Source: Xylona heveae TC161 (Eukaryota; Ascomycota; Xylonomycetes; Xylonales; Xylonaceae). Taken from it: a DNA stretch of 64,000 bases. The position numbers and the translations under genes are program-made. The notes beneath the pieces are model-generated. The model made no database searches, had not been told where the DNA came from, and saw only the letters and a list, made by a program, of their open reading frames with translations. Below, piece after piece: positions 1-12,205 of the stretch. Position 1 is the stretch's first letter, and each line of letters starts with the position of its first letter. The stretch spans positions 186,001 through 250,000 of the forward strand of contig NW_017264198.1 of the NCBI RefSeq assembly GCF_001619985.1. Reading direction: 5' to 3'.

Positions 1-2252
1 AAGGGCGTAGGCCAAGAACCTGCATCTACGATGATGCGTAGCCGGGATCATATCTTGCCCTGCAACACGTTGAGATTGATTTGAATCAAAAGGTGATACC
101 ACGCGCCTGTTCATGCTGTTCATCATGGGGGCCTTGTGCTTATGTTGTCGAGGGATCTCAAGCAGATGCATCATCTGGAGCCACACATGCGTTGCGCGAG
201 TGGAAGAGACAGCTGTTCATCTTGGTCATCTGTCACTTTTCTCTAGACCTCGCACGGAGACCAAGTACAGTGTACAATTTGATTTTTACAGAGCTAAATT
301 TGGCTGGGTCTTTTTCGACAAGGTGATCTATTTTCATGTTTTGCTCCGTTGCAGAAAAATGCACAAACAGGTTCTGTTAGATGGACGGATAATGAACTTA
401 AAGTATACATACAAAGTTACTGTACGACTACTCCGATAATAATTGTGGCGGCGGGTCAAGTCAAGCGGGAAAGAAAAGACACCAGGGAAATTGCGACGGA
501 TCCACTGCGCTTTCCAATCTGGTCAGTCCCTGGTCAACCCCCCCCCTGCTCGTGGCTGTTGTGTGGTGACGATTCAATTGTACAGTGATAATGACACCCA
601 CGGATCCCTTACCACAATGCCAAAGATCCAGAGGTAAAATCAGAGTAGTAAAATAATTAGAAGAAATCCACAGATACCATTCCATAGTGAATGCATCTTC
701 ATTCACTAATATTTTACCTTGAATTTTTCTATTTGAAATCGTATCCGCTGATACCGCGGTCAAAAACATTCTAGTTATGGCCACCAGTGTTCGCGGGAGC
801 TAGCTGGGTACTAACTGACGGTATTTGCAGTCCGAGTCTACTTAGTGCTGTGCGTACCAAGTTTTATCGGCGACCTTCAAGGAACCATTCGCTACCGGCC
901 GAGATAATCCGCCAAGCTGCAACACTTAATTGATTTCCAAAACTTCCTAACCGCGACCGAGCTTCTGCCCGAACCCAACCTCATCCGCTGCTGGAAGGGC
1001 CCACAACCCCCCCATTATTATCAGAAAAGAGAAGATCCACCACACAAAGGCTCTCCCTTTCCTAGCCAGCCCTTCGCTGTATGTTCCCCCCCACGGAATA
1101 ATAGTGACAGCCTTCTGCAAACAAGTCCACCGATTGGAAAACCCATCGGTGTCGGGAAGATCATCCACAGCAACCCACAGACTTGCCCAAGGTGGTCAGC
1201 GGACGCAATTCAGCATGGCTGGGGTGACCCGCCCATAGTGGATCACTTGTGAGCAAACATCGACTCTGTGGCAGCAGTTGAACACAAACAGCCATTCACA
1301 TCAAGTTATTATTTCCTTCCCCCATACAGTAAGTACCGTACTCTGTACCCACCACCTACCTACCGATCCCCTAGAGGCACGGACAAGAGCCTCTTGCTTT
1401 GGACAAGAAGTTCGTCTCTGCTCATACCCCTCCCTGCCCCCTATAGCCCTCTTGAGACTGATTCGTCCGTTGTCAGGCCTCGTCAGATCTTCCCGCGTTT
1501 CGCGGTCTCGAGGCTCGGCTTGTGATTGTAGCCGCAACACCAACGCCAGGTCATCTCGTCTCCGGTACCTGTGCTCTCACCGACAACCAGCCATCCACAG
1601 AGCCAGGCGTGCAAGGGGAGCGCGTCTGTCATCAACCTTTGCAGTCCGCTCAACTGTCTTCCTGACTTTGAGTCTGTTGTCAATTTTCTGCCTTGGGGCC
1701 CTTTCTCCCCTCAGAAGGCTGCCGCAGTCGTTTTACACGACTGGTCCAAACAAAGACTTGAAGATCGGGCTGCCCGTTCGCCGACCTGCGCCTTCCGTTT
1801 GGTTAGTCGATTCCCTTGACTCCTTCCCAAATTCTCACTGACCTCTTGAACTGGAAGCCGTCACGCGTGGTCTGTTTCGATTTGCCCAACGCTCCTTGAC
1901 GCGGAAGAGTCTCTTGACGAACCAAAGCGCTTATTGCGGGACAAAACATCTCAACGTCGCTGGCGACACTCTGCTTAACTCGGATTTGTTTTGCCTCTGA
2001 GCCGCATTGACGATACCTCGAGCTAGAGATCTGGAACTTGTACAAGCGGATCAAAACTCATCTGGAGTACGAGCTTGCGTCTCAGCTTTACGTTTCTGGT
2101 CTTTCACTTCGCCATCCCATTGGGAAATTGAACGACGCCGGCGAAACCATTCGGCTGTCTTTTTCATCATAGGGGCTCTTCACACGTTATTTTAATCGCC
2201 TTGGCCCACGACTCTCATCAGTCGTGTCCGCTGAACAAATACAAAGATCGAA
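1..2252. other. Gene-poor spacer, promoter and 5' leader of the kinase gene
   Basis: No convincing protein gene was found here. The open frames are short, overlap on both strands and show no recognisable domain. The stretch from about 1300 to 1480 is strongly C/T-rich, which is typical of fungal promoter and leader sequence, so this probably holds the promoter and a long leader for the kinase that starts at 2253. The left part may belong to a gene lying outside the window. Confidence 0.5.
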
Positions 2253-5200
2253 ATGTCGTCCGCTGCGACGCAGGCACCGCCTCAGCTGTCGCAAGTTCCT
2301 GGTCCAACCTCACCTTCAGGACGGCACTATCACCACTCACCCCCGCATGACCCTCTTCCGCCTTCTGTTTCTACGCGTCCTTCTCGAAGGCGCCCAAGTG
2401 CGATTGATACTTCGATAGCTACTTCAAACCAACCGCCCTTGTCGCATTCACCCGCTGCATCACCTCAACAAACCATGTCGTCCTCGTCTCGCGCCGCAGC
2501 CCACTCTGCGCAGGCTTCCCCTGTTGTTGCATCTCCTTCATCCCCGCTCTCAAACGTACCACGGGCCGTCGACTCTTCTGCCGGTCCTCCATTTGCCCTC
2601 CCCCCTCGAACCTCATCTCAGCAGCAAAGATCAACGACTACCGCTCAATCCTCGTCCCATCATGCCAATAACTACACATCGACATCTCGCCAACCAAACC
2701 GGACGGCAGACGACCGACCGTCTTCGGCAAAGGTCGCTGCTACCAGTCATGTGGACGAGGGGTTTCGGGATCGAGCAAAAGACGATGCGATCGCCGCCGC
2801 CGCGGCAGCCGCTGCGCGGTCTCGAAGAAAAGCTCAGTCGCCCCAAGACGGACCCCGTCGATCTTCGAGCACGCGGGAGACTCGAGGGGCCCATTCACCG
2901 CAAGGCAAAGTCCACAGTCATTCCTCGGCAGCAATGGCAACCGCCAACGCTGCTGGCGTATCCAAGGAGGGCAGTGCTGTCATTAACCGCGTCGTTGTGA
3001 CTGACCCTCAGGTGGACGTCGCTCGAGAAAGAGAACGCATGGCCGAGGCCCGCCCGACCCCTGCTGGCACCGATATCACACCTGTGACCGGCCTCGGCCT
3101 AGTCAGCAGCGAAGGTGTCGAAGATGGCGGAAGAGGTGCGGCCAAAAGTCGACCGGAGCATTCAGCGAGCCAGACGCGGCGAACAGAGACAAAGTTTGGC
3201 GATTACATTCTGGGTCAGACGCTCGGAGAAGGAGAATTTGGGAAAGTGAAGATTGGATGGAAGAAGGAAAATGGTATTGAGGTGGCCGTCAAGCTCATCC
3301 GACGCGAGTCGCTCGGGACCAACCCTAGCCGCTTGCCCAAGATTTACCGGGAGATTTCAATCCTTCGGGGACTGGCGCACCCAAACATTGTCCGACTGCA
3401 TGAAATGGTCGAAACGGAGCGACATATAGGCATCATCTTGGAATACGCATCCGGCGGTGAACTGTTTGATTACATTCTCCATCACCGATATCTGAAAGAT
3501 AACGCCGCTCGTCGTTTGTTCGCCCAACTCGTGTCTGGTGTTGGATATTTGCATAAGAAGGGCATCGTGCATCGCGATCTGAAACTCGAGAATCTACTTC
3601 TGGACCGAAATCGCAACATTATCATCACCGACTTTGGCTTTGCCAACACATTCGACCCTCACGACGAGTTGGGAGATGAAATCGAGTACAACCTCTCCAA
3701 TAAGGAATTTGTGCGTCGGATGGATCTCGACGATGTTCGAGATAACGGCTTCCGCAGAGGAGATTTGATGCAGACAAGTTGTGGAAGTCCCTGTTACGCC
3801 GCACCTGAGCTGGTCGTGAGTGACTCGTTGTATACGGGCCGGAAGGTAGACGTGTGGAGCTGTGGTGTCATCTTGGTAAGTCGTTTCCCCCTTCTTCCCT
3901 TTTGCTTTCTCAACTCCATTAGAGTGGCATGGACAAGACGGACTGCATCCGATCGATCTGACTTAGTAATACTTGGACAATTAGTACGCCATGCTCGCTG
4001 GTTATCTGCCATTTGATGACGATCCAGCAAACCCTGAGGGCGACAATATCAATCTATTATACAAGTACATTGTTTCGACGCCACTCACGTTCCCAGAGTA
4101 TGTTACTCCACATGCTCGTGATCTCCTTCGGCGCATCCTCGTTCCAGATCCACGCAAGCGCGCAGACCTTTTTGAAGTTGCTCGACATAGTTGGCTCAGC
4201 GAATATTCTCATGTGGTCTCCTTTATTACAAGCACGACCACGACGAGTGGCGATATTGCAAACACGACTGTATCTTCAGGTATGTCATTTCATATAGATG
4301 GGACAGTTTATTTTACGAGTAGAGCTCCTCTAACATCTGTAAAAAAAAAAGACGACCAACAAAACATTCCTCTGGCCCGAAGTGCCTCGGTCCGCGAGCC
4401 TGCAAAGGCGCATCAGGTCTTTTCACCTGGTGCGCTTGGTCAAAAACATGGGCACATTGATCCGGAGGAAGCTGAGAAACCTAAAACTCAAAGAGACGCC
4501 AAACGACGGACTGTACAGGTCGAGTACGTTGCACCGCAGTCTCAGACTGCCCGAGGCGACGCTGCTCCGCCAGTGGCTTCATCGTCCACTGCAGCCACTG
4601 CGGATCCCACCACTGCTCCTTCAACAACGCGGACACGTGCTCGGGCTGGAAGCCAAGATCCGGCAGACGTTTCCAGGCAGACCGCCGCTACCTCCACTTC
4701 ACGCCCTACCACCTCCAGGATCCCCGTGCCTGAATCACTTGGTGCAGGATCCGAGGCTAGGAGACAGCAAGGACCACCGGTTGCGCAGAACGGCGGCCAG
4801 CGCAGAGGTTCGGCTCCCCAGGCTTCTGGACGACCTCAATCCCGCCCGGCCGGAAAGCCTCGTGCGATCACGGATACGCCCAGCGGTTCGACGGGTGGCG
4901 CTGTGGCAAGCTCAGTCCCGACGGCTCGGCCGCGGACAGGCGGTTCAATGGCGTCGATGGGTCCAAGGCCAGAAAGCATGAGATTGCCTTCTCGCGGGAA
5001 TTCGTACAGCCAGCCCGCAGCGCCGGCAGTCGCGGCAACTAACGCTCACGGTAAACTTGCTCAGCCCAAATATTCCGTTTCGCATCCGATACCTCAACAG
5101 GAGACTGCCGCTCAGGACGAGCCTATTGGCCGGCCTAGCACGCAGCAGGCCCCTACCAACTATGCTCAGCATCCGGAAGCAATGGAGGTGGGTGCGGGTG

Positions 5201-6255
5201 GCAGAAGTCACAAGCGATCCAATACGGTCAGCGGTCTTGGAGAAAAGATTTTTGGTCGATCTGGATCCGTTTTTAGTGGTCGAAATCAGACACCATCTTC
5301 TCACGAGCAAGGGCCGCAGAAATTACAGAAGTCCTACCCACCCACCAGCATGGCGGGCCCAATTTCAGCCGCAGACAGCCCTCGCCCATCGATTGACTCC
5401 CGTCGCTCTATATCCTTTGCGTTTGGCCGGAAAAACAGTGATCTGGGCGGACCACCAGCTGACCGAAGCCGGAGGTTTTCTTTGCTCCCATCTTCATTTT
5501 CCTTTCGGGCCTTTGGCAGCGGCGGTTCGGCGCGCGATCAGCCTCCCTCGACCTCTTATTCAGTGAGCGGTCCTCCCCCGAGCCGAGGCTACTCTCGACA
5601 TCAGCAAGCCGTACCTTTTGACAAGAAGACGAGCCCGCCGGCTAGCGCCAGCACTGATGGTACTCCTCAGCTTGTATCGGAGGGACGAAACGGGGGCAGC
5701 AATCGCGGTAGCCCGATCCTCCAGCAGGGAAGGTCTGTGGATAAGTCTGTTGGTTCTCTTCCACCTGGTCTCAGGCAACCGCATCAGCCATACGCCGCTA
5801 CAAATTATGCCAGTTACCAAGAGAAACTTGGCTCAAAGAACATTGAATATGCTGCCCAGCATGCAGCCTTGCGATCTGATCACACCTTGCCAACTGGGTC
5901 AGATGTCTCGCTGAGTGGAGGTGCGGCCAATGCTCGCCACAAACGAAGCGCAACTCAACCCCATTATGCTTCGCCTGATTTTGTCAGTGGTCCGAGTGAC
6001 AACTATTATCACTCCCAGCCGTCTCCATCGCCTCCACCACACCAACAACAGCAACAGCTACAGCAATACTACGGGCGTCCTACGCGCGGTCCGTCGCTCC
6101 TGCAGAAAAGCCATCGCAAGTTTACAGATGCTTATGAGCAGGAACATGATGCTGGACGAGTCCATAGTCAGCATGGCGCAAGTTCAGGCGCAGCTAAAAA
6201 GGTCATGGACTTTTTCAGGCGAAGAGGCAAGGCTCGTGTTGGTGATGAGAGATGA
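2253..6255 (+). CDS. KIN4: KIN4-type serine/threonine protein kinase
   Basis: Exons are 2253-3875, 3985-4279 and 4352-6255, giving about 1273 residues. A Ser/Pro/Ala-rich N-terminus is followed by a full kinase domain from about residue 314: the glycine loop [11 protein letters not shown], the VAVKLI lysine, [14 protein letters not shown] at about 438, and TDFGFAN at about 459. About 35 residues then separate DFG from [14 protein letters not shown], including [13 protein letters not shown]. That insertion and activation-segment layout is typical of the yeast Kin4/Frk1 branch of the AMPK-related kinases; Kin4 acts in the spindle-position checkpoint. The remaining two thirds is a low-complexity, probably disordered tail with a short polyQ patch near 6040 and a basic end ([14 protein letters not shown]). 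The first intron (3876-3984) is clear. The second (4280-4351) is 72 nt, frame-neutral and has no stop, so a read-through isoform is possible. Kinase identity is sure; the KIN4 subfamily is likely. Confidence 0.93.
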
Positions 6256-7009
6256 ACTGTCGTGCTAAGATCATGAATAATGGATTTGGCACACATTACA
6301 AAGCCTTTCACGCCTGGTCTTCGACATGGGCTGGATAGTTCGTCCCACACACACCGGTGTTTTTTCTGGTGTGATACCTGGTCAAGCGCTTGGCTTTTAA
6401 GAGCAGCTTTCCTTGAGGCTGCATTCGCTGTGTTAATGGACGAATTTTCGAGCAATTGTGACCAAGGAATTTTCGAAGGCGATTGTTCTGTCCCATCGCC
6501 CTCTTCGAACGTGGATGTACCAGGCCAAAGACAAGAAGCAACGGGCTGAAATACAAGCTTGAGAAGGCAAACACTGCCTTCTGGTCGTGCTGTTCATACA
6601 CTCATGACGGCCCTCTCATGCATCTCTCTCCCGCATGCATCTTTGCTTATTGTTCTCGATCAACTTCTCACATTACAACTCCCCTGGTCTGCTGTGCTCT
6701 TCTTCACTTTGCTGTACCCTTTTCTTCTTTTTCTACAGATTTTTTTTTCTTTCTTCGGCAAGGAGGTTTTCCAAAGATAGCATGCCATTCCTGCATTGAA
6801 GCATCATCAAGTGTTTGTCCAGCGTGCCAAGCATGGCGAGCACTAGAGCATCGATTCCCCATATGTTCTGATCCTCTTTTTTTTTTCCACCCATCTTCTT
6901 CCTCCTTTTCACTTTTGCAATTTTCTCCTGTCCATTACCGAGTTTCACAGTACCCAGGTTATGTTTTTTTTTTTTTTTTCGCTATTGTCTTTTTCTAGCT
7001 TGCATACCG

Positions 7010-7032
7010 TTCTGTTCTGTTCTGTTCTGTTC
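7010..7032. repeat. TTCTG pentanucleotide microsatellite
   Basis: Four and a half perfect copies of TTCTG lie in the likely 3' UTR of the kinase gene. It is a plain microsatellite with no visible function. Confidence 0.9.
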
Positions 7033-7886
7033 ACAGTCCTAATACTTTGTGAACTTTTTCTCATATACTCTTCCCACCCCTGCCCCCTTGACCCTTTGTT
7101 TTCTTCTCTTTTTTTGTTCTTCTTTTTTTTAATCTCTTTTAAGCAAAGGGTTGTGGATAGATGTATGCTTATTCAACTGCACATTTTCCTTCTTTCTTTT
7201 TTCTTTTCCCTTTTTTTTCCTTTCCTCACCCTTCGAGTCATTTCGGTTATTCTTTGTCCTCTGTCCTCTGTCTTTGTGGTTTTCATATTCGGTAGCGCGG
7301 CATATTTTACTTTTAACTCTTCTTTTATTCCTTTCCTCTTACTTCCGCTACTTCTACGCCCATCACTTATCATTCTAATCCACCCACACACACACTCCAG
7401 TTGTCATTTCACAAGGTAGTGTAAATGATGGCTGGTATTTGTATCTTAGTTTCCCTTTTTTTTTCTTTTTTTTTCTTTTTTCTTGTCTTTTTTTACTTCT
7501 CGTTTGCGGTTCTCTTTTTTTTTTTTCTCCCCGTCTCGGCAGATACATTTCTACTTCCCCGGTCTAGTGTATTGCATAACATTAGATAGTATGTATTACT
7601 TTTACTATTACCTCCACCTTTAACCTTTTAAGCTTATTATCAACAATGTTGAAATTTTGAACAATTTATCAATGACTTGACTTGCCTTTTTTGCGAAATA
7701 CGGTGTTTTGATTTGTTTTACGGGTTTTGGTGGAGTTACTGATGATGATGCGGCACCGGGTTTACTCTTTTTATCTTTACTCGGTTACTTCGGTAGGTAG
7801 TAGTCACTGGTGATTGCCAAACGCCCGGGGACAAGTCTGAGCAGGGGAAAGGAAGGGGAAGGGGACGGGAAAAAGGAAAGAAACTA

Positions 7887-7911
7887 CATGGATCCATGGA
7901 TCCATGGATCC
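7887..7911. repeat. Triple palindromic octamer ATGGATCC
   Basis: Three tandem copies of ATGGATCC, preceded by C, make overlapping perfect palindromes, since both CATG and GGATCC are self-complementary. It lies in the convergent spacer. Such a run could form a hairpin in DNA or RNA; its role is unknown. Confidence 0.85.
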
Positions 7912-8246
7912 AAAACGTTTAATACAGTCAAGAGTCTTTTCACGAAATAAGTGGCTCATCCTGTGCTACAGTGAAATAGCGAATTTTTTATTCCCGATTC
8001 AGGAAACACAGTACTAGTTATATGAATATCTGTTCGGGCAGTGTTTAGAACTACCTAGGCCTGTGTAGCAAAGGAAAAAAAAAAGGTGCGGGGAAGGAAA
8101 CAAAAGTGACCCCCTGGCTCTACGGTTCCTTGGTGCTAGGAAATAAGCGCATATCAGCTCGCCCCTTTTTTTTCTCCGTGTTTACGTCTCTTTCGCTCTC
8201 TCTCTCCCTCTCTCTCTTTTCCCGTCTCAGAAAATCGCTGCTTTCT

Positions 8247-9151
8247 CTACCTGTCCTTCTTGGGAGTGGGGTCGGCCTTCTCCAACTTTCCGTACCGATC
8301 GCTCAACTCGCCGTACTCACGGCTCAGTCCCTCGCTTTGCTTCTTCAGGGTCTCAATGTCGCGCTCCTTCTCGGCAAGCAACTGCTTGAGCTTGCCAACT
8401 TCGCCTGCATTGCCGGCGTTGGCGAGAGAAGCCGAGTCCTTGCCCTTGGCAGAAGGGTCACTCTTGAGACGCTTGACTTCCTCTTCCAAACGCAGCACGT
8501 CCAAGATCATGACATAGGTGCGGTTAAGAATAAGCGAGAGGAAGAGGGTGAAACCACACAGATACATGTTGCGCTGGGAATAAAACTTTCGGGCCTGGAC
8601 TTCCATTCTCTCCGAGCCAAGTACTGCCGCTCTACTATGATAGAAAAGAAGAAACGCCGAGGTTAGCCATTCTGTTCAACCCTAAATTTGTGCAGGAATG
8701 GATGCGCGAGAAGAAATCACATACCCAGCTTGACTGTTGTCCTTGGAGGCGGCAGCGAGTTCGAGTTGCACGCGATAAACCCGGTTCACGCTGTCAATGA
8801 ATAGAATGAGAATGAAAATAAATGTAATCTAAAATGGTTCGTTTAGTATAACTCAAGAGCTTAGTTCTATGAAAGCCGCGCTCACGTACCTTCATTCCAT
8901 ATTGTAGTTTTGCTATTATTGGACTTTCGGAGATGAATGTAAACAGCTTCCTCCTCCAGGTAAATGGCAGCGGGACGATGAGCATCATAAAGATGGCCAT
9001 CTCCGACACAAGGAGGAGAAACACCTATTCAGGTTGCAAAAGCCGTCAGCACTATATCCTCGGGTTTGGTTGCTCTCTGAGATAGCCATGGTTGCGAGAG
9101 GAAGGATAGGTTTTGCAGGGAGGAGCTTACAAGACTGTAATAGAGCGTCAT
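8247..9151 (-). CDS. BAP31/Yet-like ER membrane protein
   Basis: Exons on the minus strand are 9151-9131, 9024-8890, 8828-8725 and 8631-8247, coding for 214 residues. The start MTLYYSL leads into three hydrophobic segments, at about residues 5-25, 45-65 and 100-120. A heptad-rich cytosolic coiled coil follows (LRLEEEVKRLK, then KLKQLLAEKERDIETLKKQ). The protein ends in KKDR, which fits the KKXX ER-retrieval pattern. This topology and length match the BAP31 family (yeast Yet1/Yet3), ER proteins involved in membrane-protein sorting and, in yeast, in regulation of inositol-responsive genes. The first exon encodes only seven residues, as often seen in fungal members. It is downstream of DUS3 on the same strand. 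Family assignment is confident; which Yet paralogue it matches is not resolved. Confidence 0.9.
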
Positions 9152-9743
9152 TTTGTGCTATCTTTTTCAAGCTATAGCTCTGGAATTCTCGTGTCAAGAG
9201 CACACGACGGGAGGAGAAACAGTCGAGAAGCTTAGACTTGCAAGCTGTCGGGAAATGTTAGAATGGCAGCTAGGCACCGACGAGCAGTCAATTACTGTGA
9301 CAACTCACACCCTTGAAAAATATCAATTTGTAACAAAGGTGAAAATGTGTTTCAGGAGAGCGTGGACGAAGTGTGAAGAGCACAAGCGGGAAGAAGTTGG
9401 AAAGGTGGAAGTGCTGCCTTGTGTTCAGCTACGAGCTCCTGTTGGCGAGGGACCTCGGGGCTGGGCAAGCGGGCGGTGGCTCGACAACTCGCACCAGCCA
9501 CCTTTACGTCATTAGTCTTGCCAAGATTCCTTTTCTGGTCATCGCAAAACAATAGTCATTTTCACGTTCATCAGAGCGCAACTCGGAAAACTATTTTCTA
9601 CATCAATATTCAAGCAATGAATTCGCCTGCTCCTAAATCAAGTATTCCTTTTTTATACAGCGCATTTCTTGAATTAACTTGACGTCTAATGCTTAGAAGA
9701 TCAACCATAGCTCTAACAAGAGAATAAAAGTACAATATGAGGA
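9152..9743. other. Spacer between DUS3 3' end and BAP31-like start
   Basis: This 592-bp stretch should hold the DUS3 3' UTR and the promoter of the BAP31-like gene. The small open frames on both strands lack recognisable features. Nothing else was seen. Confidence 0.55.
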
Positions 9744-12205
9744 CTATCCCTCCGCCTCAATCTCGTAGCTGTTCGATTTGTGCTTTGGCTCAAATTTGAA
9801 GTCTTTATGTGCAGGGCCAAGGAACATTTCACTATAACATGAGGTGTTAGACATAATTTCCTACAGTCGCGGTGGGCAATGACGTTGGGCATATGTGCGC
9901 AGGGAGGGAGGGGACATACCTAATCTTGATCCAGTCCTTATAATTATCACTTGCGAGAAGAGTCTCCAGATCACTTCGGCCGCGGAATGCTGGCGGGCGA
10001 TCTTGAAGACTGGGGGGAAGGTGTTCCAAAATGCCGATAGGCACATAACGGTATGCGAAGCTCAGCCACTCTAGAAGGAATCGCCTGGTGATGCCAACTC
10101 CAATCTCGTCGGAACCCCAGGCCTCGAGACCATACTTTGCGAACCTCTCCACCATTTCCAATCGCTCGGAAGCAGATTTATCTAGGTACTGTCCTTTCTC
10201 AATCTCCTCGAAAACCCAAGGTTTGATCAGCGCTCCACGACCAATCATGATGGAATCGACCTTGGATTGTTCCAGATTATTATAGTAGTCGACGTGAGAA
10301 TAGCAGTCGCCATTGCCCATAAAATAGATTTTTCCATCCTGTGAGGCCGAAAGGTCTCGAGGATCAGCCTCGTGGACAGTGTCTGCTCTCGAGTCACGTT
10401 CTTTTTGGAACCGCTTGATTAAAGCAGCGCATTCGGAGATGTAGCTCCAATCAGCACTCTTCGTGTATCTCTGCTGCCGGCTTCGTCCGTGAAGCGTAAT
10501 CGCAGCAACTCCACATGGCCCGATGCCCATCTCATTTGCCTCATGACCGCCAAGAACTAATCGTTCTACGAGCTTCTGCGAGGTCGGCCGATTGTCTTTG
10601 GTTCCCATTCGAATCTTGACTGTTACCGGAACCTCTCCCGAAACAACATTCATTCCTCTCAAAATCTTTTCGAGCTTGGAATGGTTGTCGAGCAAGGCAG
10701 ATCCCGCCCCCGTGCGATAAACCAAGTCAATTGGGCAACCGCAGTTGAGGTCAACGAAGCGGAGATGTGGGCATAGGGAAGTGAGGATTTCTGTGGCCTT
10801 CAAGGCTTGCCACGGCTTATTGGCCGCTATTTGGGCGGCGAACTTGAGATCCTTTGAGTTGTCGTAGTCAGTTACCACGGTGCCACGTCCGCGAAATGCT
10901 GGAGGTGTCGCTTCGGATTCATGAGCTTTCATCAAGGCCCATTCTGACTTGGAGCCTTGGACTAATGGCAAGCTCATCGCCATTTCAGAGTATGTCACTT
11001 GTGCTCCGAGATCAACGCACAAGCGACGAAATGGCAGGTTTCCCTGGGTCGTGAGAGGTGCAAGAATCGGTGTCTCGGGACCAAAATACAGGCGTCGCTT
11101 TTCCGATGGCCGCAGAGGAGGCTCGGTATATCTGGCACGGTTCTCTTCGCGTTCGACCTTTTTATCGTCTGTCTCGACGCCATTCTGTCCTTCAGTTCCT
11201 TGCTCTTTATTATCACCCTCAGTGTCTTCGGTTGGGCGTGTCGTTTCCGATTCCCGAGTAGTCTTGTCAAGCCAAGGATTATAGAGGTCGGACTTTGGCG
11301 TTGGGACTTTGCGCTTCGTCAACTCAATCTTCTGACGCGCACTGACGACGTTGACGACGCCCGTTTCGGCTTCGAACGGATCCGTGTTGCCACCTTTAGT
11401 CTTGCGCTGTTCATCCTCCACAAGAACCAATTCCTTCCGGCCACCAGCGATCTCTCTCTCAAAGGAATGAGATCCCACGAAGCGGCATTTCCACCCGGAA
11501 TTGCAAAAGCCTCGAGCCGCCCAGACCGGACATACACTATCGAATGTCTTCAAATCGTCCCGTTTGCCTTCTTGTAGGTATTTTCTAAGATTGTGTTCAA
11601 ATCTGCAACCATCACCAAATGGACACTCGCGAGGCGAGAATTCAGGAGCAAACTGGCGAGTAGTGCAAAGCTGCAGGGCGTCTCGAGAGGAACCAAAATG
11701 GCGATTTGTGTTCTGGCCCTTGGATTTGCCCTTCTTCTTCTTGTTTGCGGGTTCCGCCTCCGCTCGGGAATCCAGTCCAGAACTCTCCGCTTTGTCATCC
11801 GTATTGATCTTCTTTATCTCTTTAAATTGCTTGCTGCCAGGAGGATAGACGAGATATCTAATGGCACATTGGATATCAGCTTTTAGACATTTAGTAGAAA
11901 AGGCATGAGAATGTCGTTGCTTACTCAGACTTGATCGACGCCACGCCTTTCACTCGTTCCTTTGGAGCCGGTTCTTCTATCTTTTGCCTCTTCGCGGGGG
12001 ACTCCTCGAATTCATTGTCGCCCAGTTGCGCCGGAAGCGCACCATTGCGTTCGATCTTTTCAGCCTTGGTCACAGCAGAGTCCTCAGCATAAATAGGCTG
12101 AGCAGACCCATTCGCATCTTCCTGCAATGGCCGTTTTATAGTACTCGAGGGTTCCAGAGGGTTCAATTGTGCCTCATTAGATATCTGGGTTTCGGGGGCA
12201 GTCAT
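9744..12205 (-). CDS. DUS3: tRNA-dihydrouridine(47) synthase DUS3
   Basis: Exons are 12205-11925, 11857-9920 and 9831-9744, coding for 768 residues. DUS3 uses FMN and NADPH to reduce U47 in the variable loop of tRNAs. After a disordered N-terminus come two CCCH zinc fingers ([12 protein letters not shown] and [17 protein letters not shown]), which are diagnostic of the Dus3 branch. The flavin barrel follows: a substrate loop around [11 protein letters not shown] with the catalytic cysteine, [30 protein letters not shown], and the phosphate-binding [11 protein letters not shown] and [11 protein letters not shown]. The first intron (11924-11858) joins ..IKSE to [13 protein letters not shown]. 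The last intron (9919-9832) moves the true C-terminus to ..SYEIEAEG. The start has a good context (ACCATGA). It is divergent from the glucosyltransferase-like gene. Confidence 0.95.

Larger units (their letters stand above)
6256..8246. other. Convergent 3' spacer, pyrimidine-rich
   Basis: This 2-kb stretch lies between the tail-to-tail kinase and BAP31-like genes. It has many T runs on the + strand (for example 6961-6980 and 7458-7535), a TTCTG microrepeat, a triple ATGGATCC repeat and a CT-rich run at 8185-8221. No gene is supported; the open frames are artefacts of low complexity. It probably holds both 3' UTRs. Confidence 0.6.
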
